Origin: Steromphala cineraria
Taxonomy: Eukaryota > Mollusca > Gastropoda > Trochida > Trochidae
DNA length: 64,000 nucleotides
Direction: 5' to 3'
NCBI GenBank assembly: GCA_916613615.1
Contig: OU744731.1
Span: forward strand, 55,868,289-55,932,288
The notes beneath the pieces were generated by a model. The model made no database searches. It was not told where the DNA came from and saw nothing but the letters and a program-made list of their open reading frames with translations. Positions 14,101 to 26,100 of the stretch are shown here, piece by piece. Position 1 is the stretch's first letter, and every line of letters begins with the position of its first letter. Position numbers and translations under genes: made by a program.

Positions 14101-17100
14101 ACTCCCCACATCTCAAAAAACCGAAGTATGCAAGGCAACACACTGCCTTCATTAGCATTGACAACTTATGCTGAAACACACCTTTAGCTAGAGCTACACA
14201 TAGGGCTGTAAGCACACCTTTGGTAATAGCTAAGCGACACATTTTCAGAACACCTTGTATTCTCTTAACAGCCTGAACAATGGTATGCAGTCGACTTAAT
14301 GAACCATGAATCCACGGATTATCAACACCATATCTCATGTAGGTGAACCTTATACCACACAAATAGGACTTGATGGTAGACACATTCAGCTTGAGATTTC
14401 TCACACAGTAGGCAACGAACAGCATCAGGTAGTACTCTGATATATGAGGTAGAGTCGATACCCAACCTAAATTATGTTGAGACACAAAGGAAGTATAAGC
14501 CCGATATCCTGATTGGTACACTTGAGCAGTCCTCTTAGTAATAGCTGCCGACCAGAGGTCATTCAGTTGTTTCTCCACATATCCTAGACGGTTGGTAGTG
14601 TCATCATCTGATCGAATGTTGGGCAGGGGGTCATATCTTGCTGAGCCATCGGTGCTAGGGTTCTGAACCTGGCGAACTGCAAACGAGACAATGCATCACT
14701 CAAACAGTTAAGTTTACCAGGAACATGTTTAGCACTGAACACAAAGTTATATTTAACTGCTGTCAAAGTAAGTTTGCGCATGAGACACATGATGAACTGA
14801 CATCTGGATCTACCTTTGTTTACGATTTGTACCGTAGCAACATTATCACAATAGAATCTGATAGATTTATTGCACCACTCCTGACCCCAGACTACTGCAG
14901 CAGTGACAATAGGATACAATTCCATCCATGCTATAGAAAGTGGGCCTGCACTGTCTGGTTGGCCTTCGTACATCTCTGTTGGCCATGCCATTGCGAACCA
15001 TTTGTCTCTGAAACAACCACCATATCCAATCGAACCTGCTGCATCAGTGAACAATTGAAACTCAGGAGCGTCCAGGGTTTCTTGGATAAACATAGAGACC
15101 CCATTCCAAGATTCCAAGAATTTTTTCCACATGCAGAAATCCAACCTACAGTCATTAGTGATAAACACCTTGTCCTGTAAATGGGGTGTGGAGTGAGCAA
15201 GTTGCAGTAGATAGCTGACAAAAGATCTGCCTGGCCGTATCACTTGCATTGCGAAATTCATATGACCTAGGATGACTAACATATCTCTCTTTGTAACTTG
15301 TTTCTTGGCTAGAAAGGATGTTATCATGGACACAATACGTTGTATCTTTTCCATAGGTAGGCTTGTTTGCAACTTGATAGAGTCTATGGTGATGCCAAGG
15401 TACTCGAGGCAAGTAGTTGGCCCAACTGTTTTATGGGCTGATAGTGGTACTCCAAGCTGACCAAACATTGCTTTTAGATTGGACATAGACTGATGACCCT
15501 GGGCTTCTTTGCGATCAAAACATATGAAGTCATCCAACAGATGCAAAATATTGTCAATGTGAAAGCAATGTTTGGCAATCCAGCAGATTGCACTGGAGAA
15601 ATTGTCAAAAATCTTCGGGCTTGACCTAGAACCAAACACCAACCTTGTGTAATAATAGTACTTGTTTTGCCATTTTACGCCGTGTAAATGCCACATTGAG
15701 GGATGTATCGGTATGAGTTTAAAAGCGTCCTGAATATCTGTTTTACACATAAAACAACCCTTTCCCAGTCTTTTGATGATAGAAACTGCATCGTCAATTT
15801 TCACATAGGAAAGAGAAAACTTGTCCTTATTTATGAGAGAGTTAAGGCTTACATGACTGTCATCATCATGTGGTGCTGACAAGTCCACTATAAGTCGGTA
15901 CTTCTTGGAGTACTTGCCTTGAACCAAACCAATCGGATTGATCCTGTGAGTGTCAAAAACCGGTTCGTTGAATGGGCCGGCCAAAAAACCTTTTTGTACC
16001 TCGGTATTAATCAAGCCTGTAACAATTGCACTGTTCTTGCCCCTAGTTGAGAGAAGATTTTTACAGATTTTTGATGTTGTGGGTGGGTTGTCAATACCTG
16101 TCAAGAAACCATGTGTAAATCCATGAAGAAGATTTGTTACACATAGTTGATCCGGATGTTGTAACAAAAGGGCTTGCAGGACGTCCGTATTAACAGGTGA
16201 GGGAATAATGTCATGGTTCTTAAGTAGTCACTTCCTCTTTTCTTTCCTTGAGAATGGGTCAGGTGCTTTCTCTCTCATACACTTGTGTTTGGGATGCTCC
16301 GCTTTGCACAGGGAACAGACATGAAGAAATCTGCAATGTTGATGTACACATCTGTCCTCATTGTAGTTGTTGCACAACGCCTGGCCTTGGTGGTACACTA
16401 CTGGCCGGCCTCTGGCATCGGTGAAGTCCCTCCTAGGGGCCTGGTTGTAGTGAAACAATGGTCTAGTAGAGTGGAGTTTACTTCGCACCTGATTGCCTCC
16501 CAAAGGACAAAATTCTTGGGTATGGTTGACCTCCTGGCAAATGTCACAGATGTTGACTGATCTTGAATTGTACACTTGCAGGTATATATCTTTGTCAAGT
16601 ATTCCCCAGTAGAGAGGTTCTTGGTATTGTATGAGTGAGGCTGCTGCCTTAGCTGAGAACAGTTTGTGGTAAGAGTACCAAGCAGAATCATTTGTTTTGG
16701 CTGTCAGGTTTACGATTAATTCTTGGTAAATGTCTAGTTCATGGGAACGTTGGGGCTGTTTCTCAAGAATAACACGCTTGTATTTGCCAAAGGCACGGAG
16801 GAATTCACCAATGGTCAAAGCTTTGTGTAGTCTGTGATCGGGGGTGGATTTAACCAAAAACTGTGAATTATTCACTTCAATTGTAGGCTTGTCAGTACTG
16901 AGGTCATCTGGTATGAGCAACAGGGCTAAATTTACATCTTTACCTGCTTGTATTTGCTGGCGGAGGTTGTGTGGGACAGTGTCGATAGGTCCAACTGTGT
17001 TGGGGTCTCTACCGTATGGCACGGAATTGTTTACAAATCCAGTCGTTAGGCGAGGGTTTTCTTCAATGTTGTGAACCGGAGTAGTAGTAGGCTGGCTGTG

Positions 17101-20100
17101 AACGTTGTTTGGTAATATCACTTGAGTGAGGGTTGCTAATGTGTCCTGCAGTGATTTAACTGTCCTAGAAAGCTCCTGCACGTCGATTGTGTCACTATCG
17201 CCCACTACTGCTGGTATGGAAGTGTCAATGTCCGCCGATGTAACAGTGGCTGATGGTTGGCTGGATGAACGAGGTGGCCTACTTCCGGTAGATGATCCAG
17301 TGGCGTTTCGTTGATAAATGTGCAGAAGTTGTGCTTTCGTGAGCGAAACTGGCAGGTTTACGATTCCAATGTCTTTTGCGATCCTATTGCGTAGTTGGGA
17401 GACGTACCAATTGCGTGGATCGTCAGTAAGTCCTGGATTGGTATTGGAATACGTCTCTCTGGCCTGTTGCACACGGGCCGATGGTTCTTCCTCGCTGGAC
17501 TCGCTTCTTTGTCTTGAACGACGATTCGATCGAGTGGATCTAGCAGACATTGTGCTAACTTGTGGCAGACGTCATTGTTAGGAAAGAACTGTTACCAGAA
17601 CTGTCGATAAGAAACCATGAGTTCCGATCAACTTGCTCGTGAAAATCGACTTAGGAGGAAGTTTTTCTTCGATAAAATTCGATCACGACTTGCAGAAACA
17701 ATGGCAACAAAACAAAGAGGCAGTTAAACGCATGCGCAATACAGCATTTCCTTAATTGGACATGCGCAGAATAGTTATTTTAAGAAAATTGACATGCGCA
17801 TTGGATGACAAGGAAATTAAGGAATATCAGGTTACACAAACATAAGAGTCTACGAACATGAATAATTATCTAATAAATAATACTAACATGTAAAATAAAT
17901 GGAAAATTGCAATATTATTTAATCATAATATTTTAAAGTTACTATGAAAATAAATGACAATGTTTGATTATCAAGAATTGTTTATAACTTTATGTCTGCC
18001 ATTATAAACTATACTTTACTCAAAGTCACAAGTTAAGCTCACAAATATTTGAAATTAAGTGTGAAACTAGCATGTAAAAAGCATATTTAAATATTTGTTA
18101 ACAGGAATGTCCTCCTGAATTTCTTTTCCACTAAAAAATACCCCACTCGAAAGATCCCTTTAAAGATCCTATGCTTCATCTCAATCAAAGAATCCAATCA
18201 ACAAACTGATTCTAGGTCAAGCATTAAAACAGTCATGTGTCCAAGCTTGTTATTGTGGTTACTGTTTCCTGGTTTGTGATCGGCTATCAAGAAATATATA
18301 TTGCATTCACAGATCTCTTGGCACAACTCTCTCACACCCAATTTATCATTTTGGAGGTTGTAAAGAAGGCCACAATATGGGATTGTTCACAGACAGCAGA
18401 AAAGTGTGAACTCATAAACACAAAATTTCCCGCTCAATGCTAAAAGGATACCTGTTGTGAACGTGTTACTGAACGCAGGGCTGAAATCTTTTGCAACCCA
18501 CAGGTCTAGAGTTAATACGATACACACCTGTGAGATAGTGAGACCCTGGACACGCACGTAGTGGTTGAGCAACTTCTGGGCTGTCTCCTTAGACATGTTC
18601 CATAATTCCGCTACTGGGGTCACATGACTACCCTCAGCCAATAGGAACTGTTCTTCTGTCAGTGTTATCTGGTATCATGATTATAAAGATCTTGTTATTG
18701 CTGTGCCTATCACATTTCAACCAAATCCATCATAAGAAGCACAAAGCAACATTTAGTTACAACGAAAACAGGAATATCAGCAATTTAAAAAAAATATTTC
18801 CAAAAAGATTAGAGCAAAATGGTTATCATGACCACTGGATTAGTCAAATGGTTAAGTGCCCTTAGATAAACATTATTAAAAGAATTTTCCAAAATAAATT
18901 AAGAAATTTTCAACCATCTTTCAAACAGTGTAATCTGGTTATGATGTCTTAGTCAAACTATCTAGTCAACATTAGACATAGAATAAAATCACAAAAATCC
19001 ATCCAGAGAGTCTACTCACCAGATATGAGATGGAGTTCTTCTCCAGATCGAGGCAGTAGCGAGAGAGGACGAGAAGAAGAGCGGGAGGGACAGAACCACG
19101 CTCCCCCGACCCCTCGCAGAAATCCTGGGGACATAACAAGAATTAGGTAAATATTTGCAGCACAAGCGGTTGAAAATTTTAAGTTTAACACCCGCTTGTC
19201 AATAAGGATCAACATAAACTGTGGGTCCAACTCTGAAACTCAGTTTCAGATAAAAGTGATGGTGAGACATATTGTCTAACTGCATGTTACGTGAAAATAA
19301 AGAGAGTGAGGATCAGTATACGTTAAAAAAATGATGCACTGTAAGAGCAATGATTACTGTTCTTATCGCTGAAATTTAGTCAAGTCAGCATGCAAAATCA
19401 TAAATAGGAAAAGTACCAATATATCAATACACGTTTCTGTATCGCAATATATTGCAATATGGAAATGAGGAACGATACGCCTCCTTAGTTTAAAACTTGT
19501 GGGACTGTAAGTACCGGGAGAGATCTCAAAGTGTGGGCAATTGAAGTAACTGTTGTTTGGTCTACGGGCAGCTGCATTTCAAACACTGGCTATGGTTCAA
19601 ATGAGGAATAAATGAGTTTATTAGTTTTCAAAACATATCCAGATTGAGCTACTTACACAGCAGGTTGAGGAGACATGTTTGAGGAAGGCGACGACCAAAC
19701 CTTCTCTCACATCCTGGGTGCAGAACGGCCCTCGGAAATACGGCTTCATCGCAAATGTGATGTCGGTTGCAAGGAAAGCCTAAAACATACAAAAATGATT
19801 GATGTGAATGTTTGTGTAAGCACAGAGAATTTGATACCAGAAATAAGGGGTCAAATTAAGGGGGTCAGCTTATTTTCAGGGCAGCTGATTCAGGGTCAAT
19901 GTTTCAGGGCAGCTGATCCAGGGTCTATGTTTCAGGGCAGCTGATTCATAGTCTATGTTTCAGGGCAGCTGATCCAGGGTCTATGTTTCAGGGCAGCTGG
20001 TCCAGGGTCTATGTTTCAGGGCAGCTGATTCATAGTCTATGTTTCAGGGCAGCTGATCCAGGGTCTATGTTTCAGGGCAGCTGATTCAGTGTCTATGTTT

Positions 20101-23100
20101 CAGGGCAGCTGATCCAGGGTCTATGTTTCAGGGCAGCTGATTCAGTGTCTATGTTTCAGGGCAGCTGATCCAGGGTCTATGTTTCAGGGCAGCTGATTCA
20201 TAGTCTATGTTTCAGGGCAGCTGATTCATAGTCTATGTTTCAGGGGAGCTGATCCAGGGTCTATGTTTCAGGGCAGCTGATCCAGGGTCTATGTTTCAGG
20301 GCAGCTGATCCAGGGTCTATGTTTCAGGGCAGCTGATCCAGGGTCTATGTTTCAGGGCAGCTGATCCAGGGTCTATGTTTCAGGGCAGCTGATCCAGGGT
20401 CTATGTTTCAGGGCAGCTGAGCCAGGGTCTATGTTTCAGGGCAGCTGATCCAGGGTCTATGTTTCAGGGCAGCTGATCCAGGGTCTATGTTTCAGGGCAG
20501 CTGATCCAGGGTCTATGTCTCAGGGCAGCTGATGCAGGGTCTATGTTTCAGGGCAGCTGATCCAGGGTCTATGTTTCAGGGCAGCTGATCGAGGGTCTAT
20601 GTTTCAGGGCAGCTGATCTATGTTTCTATGTTTCAGATAAAGAGTTGTAGTTGTTAGGGACGTCACAATACATTGATGCATTGGGGTGGTTTAGTTCACA
20701 ATACGATTCAGTTAGGTATATATTGTGATACAAATTTTAGGTACATCTTTCAAATGTTTTGTGAATGTTGAATCAAGAAATCCATAGTTAACATAGTGTT
20801 TTTGTGTCTATATTTTGGTTACTCAAATCATTCTCATTAGTGAATCAGTGAATTTGTATCTTTTCATAATTATGTTGCATTAACTGTATGGCGGTATGTA
20901 TTTTATCCATCCTTACCCTAATTGTTTAAAATTTCATTTTTGTCTTTTCAATTTAGGATGAAGGGGTTCCAACGACCCCCGAAACGTCACTATTTAATGT
21001 GGAAACATTTCAAGTGTCATTTCGTATTTTTACGGAACTTCCTCCCCATACTTTATTTATCTTTCTTGTACTGGTGCGAATAATTTATTTGATCTTTAAC
21101 TTCTATAGCGTAATTTAACGCCGCCCTTACAATAAGTTTTCAAGTGTACTAGAGTTTTAGGAATGTAAATCATTTGAATAACAAAAACACCCAAAGCAAT
21201 TTGCATGAAACATTAAATCAAAAATGTTAGACAAATTTTAATTAACTGTACATCTGTGCTAGCCATAAAGTTGATAACATAAAGAATAGTTAATAAACAT
21301 AATGAAACGTTAATAGATCATTTGTTTAATTGCTCCATAGTATTTAAAAAATAGAGCCATGGGCTCTGTAGCTCATCAGGCTTTACATTTGATTTCGCTA
21401 TAGGGTGTGGCCAATGTGGTGCCCCATTAGTAGGGGCCATGGGGCCACCAAAGCTACAATTTATAATTCTCACTAGGTAAGGAGTTTGTACACAAAGTTT
21501 CAGCTTTCTATGCCTTCTGCTTCTGGAGAAGCAGATGAAAACAGGTTTTTTAGGGCATGGTCCCTTAGGCCCTTATTAGGGGCCACAGGGCCACCAAAGC
21601 TACAATTTATAATCCTCACTAGTCAAGGAGTGTGTACATAAAGTTTTAGCTTTCTAGGCCTTATGCTTTTAGAGAAAAAGATAACAATTTAAGCTCTCTT
21701 GGGCTTCTGCTTCTGGAGAAGAAGATGAAAATAAGTTTTAAGGGCGTGGCCCCTGTGGCCCTAAATTTGGGTCACAGGGTCACAAAAGCTACAATATATA
21801 ATCCTCACTAGTCAAGGAGTCTGTACACAAAGTTTCAGCTTTCTAGGCCTTATTGTTTTGGAGAAGAAGATGCAAAAAGCTTTTTAGGGCGTGGCCCCTG
21901 TGGCCCTTATTAGGGGCCACAGGGCCACCAAAGCTACAATTTTTAATCCTCACTAGTCAAGGAGTCTGTACACAAAGTTTCAGCTTTCTAGGCCTTATTG
22001 TTCTGGAGAAGAAGATGAAAATAGCTTTTTAGGGCGTGGCCCCTGTGGCCCTTCTTAGGGCCCACAGGGCCAGCAAAGCTACAATTTTTAATCCTCACTA
22101 GTCAAGGAGTCTGTACACCAAGTTTAAGTTTTCTAGGCCTTATGGTTCTGGAGAAGAAGTCGAAATTCAACAAATCAGAATCCCCACATGCCAAGGTATC
22201 TGTACACACAATTTCAGCTCTCTAGTGTATATTGTTTATGAGGAGAAGTCGAAAGTGACCAAAATTTACGGACGATGGAAGACGGACGGACGGACGGACA
22301 CCGGACGACGGGCCATGCCATAAGCCCATCTGGCCTTTCAGGCCTGATGAGCTAAAAAGTATTTAAAATTTAATTATTTTAGACATTTACATTATGACCT
22401 TAGTATGCTTGTTGATGCGGAATAAACAAAATAATATATTTAGAATTAAAAATAGAGCCATTGGCTCTGTAGCTCATCAGGCATCATATCAAGTTTGCTT
22501 TATACAGGCCAGATGAGCTAAAAATGAAACTGATGTTACCTATTGCAAGAAAACCTATAAAAAAATTACAAAACAAATGTAACGATTTCGGAATATATTT
22601 CCTTACCCAAATGATTTATTATTATTTAACACTTTCTAGATCGCCAATATCAGACAGTGAAAGAAGTCCACACTAAAATATCCAAGGAGAAATAAATTTG
22701 CCATAGACTGACATCTAATGGAGAAAAATAGGTTTTTAAGATCGTGACCCCTGTGACCCTATTTGGGGTCATGGGGTCACGAAACCTACAGTTTAGAATC
22801 CCAATTGGCCAAGGAGTCTACATGCAGTCTTTCAGCTCAATAGACCTTTTGGAGCTAAAGATGATGATGAAAATAAGTTTTTAAGGTTGTGACCCCTGTG
22901 ACCCTATTTGAGGTCATGGGGTCACGAAATCTACAATTTAGAATCCCCATTGGCCAAGGAGTCTGCACATATAATTTCAGCTCTCTAGACCTTTTGGAAC
23001 TTGAGAAGAAGATGAAAATAGTTTTATTATGGTTGTGACCTCTGTGACCCTATTTGGGGTCACAGGGTCACCAAAGTTACAAATTAGAATCCCCATTGTC

Positions 23101-26100
23101 CAAGGAGTCTGCACATATCAATATTAACTCTCTACTCCTTTTGGAACTGGAGAAGAAGATGAGAATTGGTTCTTAAGGTTGTGACCCCTGTGACCCTATT
23201 TGAGGTCATGGGGTCACGAAATCTACAATTTAGAATCCCCATTGGCCAAGGAGTCTGCACATATAATTTCAGCTCTCTAGACCTTTTAGAACTGGAGAAG
23301 AAGATGAAAATAGGTTTTTAAGGTTGTGACCCCTGTGACCCTATTTGGGGTCATGGGGTCAAGAAATCTACAATTTAGAATCCTCATTGGCCAAGGAGTC
23401 TGCACATATCATTTTTAACTCTCTAGTCCTTTTGGAACTGGAGAAGAAGATGAAAATAGATTTTTTAGGTTGTGACCCCTGTGACCCTATTTGGGGTCAT
23501 GGGGTCACCAAAGTTACAAATTAGAATCCCCATTGTCCAAGGAGTCTGCACATATCATTTTTAACTCTCTACTCCTTTTGGAACTGGAGAAGAAGATGAA
23601 AATAGGTTTTTAAGGTTGTGACCCCTGTGACCCTATTTGGGGTCACAGGGTCACCAATGTTACAAATTAGAATCCCCATTGGCCAAGGAGTCTGCACATA
23701 TCATTTTTAACTCTCTAGTCCTTCTGGAACTGGAGAAGAAGATGAAAATAGGTTTTTAAAGTTGTGACCCCTGTGACCCTATTTGGGGTCACAGGGTCAC
23801 CAAAGTTACAAATTAGAATCTCCATATGCTAAGGTACCTGTACACAAAATTTCAGCTCTCTAATGTGTATGGTTCATGAGGAGAAGTCGAAAGTGTCAAA
23901 AGTTTACGGACGGACGACGGACGGACGACGGACGACGGACGGACGACGGACGACGGACGACGGACGGACGGACGCCGGACGACGGGCCATGCCATAAGCC
24001 CATCGGGACTTTCAGTCCTGATGAGCTAAAAAGAAATACTTAGACCAACTTAAAGATTTTCACCATAAAACAACCTTGTGAATAAATATTTATCTATTTA
24101 AATCATCAAGAGATTCTGAAAAAAAGCCTTTAGTAGATATACTGTAGTAGATAGACAGTAAGGTTTTCATGTAAAGCCATTAAAGTACTTTGAATGCAGG
24201 GCATCAAGAAGGACTGTCTCTTGCTTATTTGAGTTTGAAATTACTCATTTTCATTTTTCACTGTTTGATGAACATTTTTTCAAATTTTTTCCACATCAAA
24301 TATATGAGTTCAAAATGGAGGGACACAGCATATGAAAAATTGTTTTCATGAGCAGCTGTGGACATAAATCAATTTCCAATAGAAAGAGTTGGGTGCTTTT
24401 GAACATTCTCATACTTCACATTGAGGTCAAATATTTAAAAAAAAATTATCATCAATATCAGGTGAATAAAAAAAGAACAAAATTCATATTCAACATCTAC
24501 AAACATTTCAAGATGAGTATATTGAAACTCAGAAGAGCGTGACAAGTTGGTTGTGAAGGCTGAAGGGCTGTTGCAAACTGTTTCTATTGGACTTAATGAT
24601 TCACACCGGAGCCAACGGTGTCATGTTACACAATCAATTGTTACTGTTAGAAGCAGGGATGCAGATTCAAATTTTCACCAATCCGACATTTCATTTTTAA
24701 GTCGACAAATAATGATATTTTGTTTATGAATTTTGGAATCTCACGTGAATAAACGATTGGACATGTGGAAATATTTCATAGACAAAATTATTAAAAAGTA
24801 TAAAATTATTACTCAGTAATTTTCTTATTTAATGTTTAGGCCTAGCTATATGAATATGTTTATAATTTCAATAAATAATCAAATTTCAATAGTAAATAAC
24901 TGCCAGGTGCTTAGAATCTAATATTAACTGGAAAGCAGACGATGTACAGATCTATTTATAGCAACACATAACCATGCAAAATAAAACACTGAAAATACAT
25001 TACATTGAGTAAAATAAGTACTTTGGCTGTTTTAAATTCTATTAAGTTATGATGCATATCAACTACTTGACACACACCACGTAAGTTTTTTTAGCCTGTC
25101 AAACTTGCCAACACAGATCAGCCTGTTTTCGTTTCCCTATCACTGCAGTGATCCTGCTGTTCCTTTCTCCTCCCTGCAGATATGCAAGCTCCAAACACTG
25201 TGTTCATGAAGTCTTGCTTGCAAAGTCAATGCATGGAGCTTGGGAAGTTAGTGGAGGGAGGATATAGTAAAAGCATGTTAAAATAACGATGTGAAGTTGT
25301 TTGATGTCTTTTAAAAAAAAATTTGGCCTTATTGACATGTTTTACTCAATACATGACACTGAGATGATCCAATAATTAAAGATAACAAGGTTATTAATAC
25401 TAATTATACAGGATTATCGGTAGTTGTTTCATTGATGACAGGTTCGTGTTTTCATTACAATAATGACCGACACAAGCGGGGCATTTATCAATTGCTTGTA
25501 AGTCAACTCAGGCTTGTTTATCTGTTTGTTTAGTAATTCTTTGATTATCTTCAATCGGTCAAATGACTTCTTGAATGTCCGACAGGTCACTTTTCCAATC
25601 GGTCAGACTGGAATCCCAATCGGACATGTCCGGCAAATAGACTGATTTCTGCATCCCTGGTTAGAAGCCTACATTCTGTAAATCCTTGAATCCTTGATTA
25701 TTTTTTCAAAATGATTTGACCTGGCGATTATTCAAGGCAGGTGATTATTATTTTCAAACACGTACAATGAGTATGCATTTTAATTAAGGAATTTAATTAG
25801 GAATAAACATTGTAATTTGCAAGACTTGACTATTTCATAAACACCAATTTTCAATAAAACAAGTACTTGCAATGTCCCCAACCATATTTTTGTTGTTGTT
25901 TTGTTGTTATAATTATCAACAGATTGAAAAGTCGTCAAAGTGCTATGTGTGACCTTGAAAATATAGTGAAGGTCATACTCGCCAACCATTGCCAACGTAG
26001 GCTGTAAATAAAAACTAATTCCCATTGTGTGCCCTGAAAAAATTTGGAGATATTGAGGGTAGCAGTTCATAGGAAATCGCATCAAAAATAGTTTTTGTAG

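Larger units (their letters stand above)
12559..18031 (-). mobile_element. Ngaro/PAT-like tyrosine-recombinase retrotransposon
   Basis: The element lies on the minus strand inside the intron between VPS51 exons 14 and 15. It has gag, RT-RNase H and tyrosine recombinase frames in that order. Its ends are split direct repeats: a 355-bp block at 17677-18031 recurs at 12706-13060, and a 78-bp block at 13338-13415 recurs at 12559-12636. Read in the sense direction this gives A1-ORFs-B1-A2-B2, the layout described for Ngaro and PAT elements. No methyltransferase-like domain follows RNase H, which favours Ngaro. There is no DDE integrase. Repeat copies look nearly identical and no frame is broken, suggesting recent insertion. 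Confidence 0.9.

Noticed and set aside
14725..15180. 151-codon plus-strand ORF
   Set aside because: It is antisense to the RT-RNase H gene, whose catalytic motifs are clear on the minus strand.
19675..19944. 89-codon ORF across VPS51 exon 12 and the minisatellite
   Set aside because: It is antisense to a conserved exon and its C-terminus is only the minisatellite unit.
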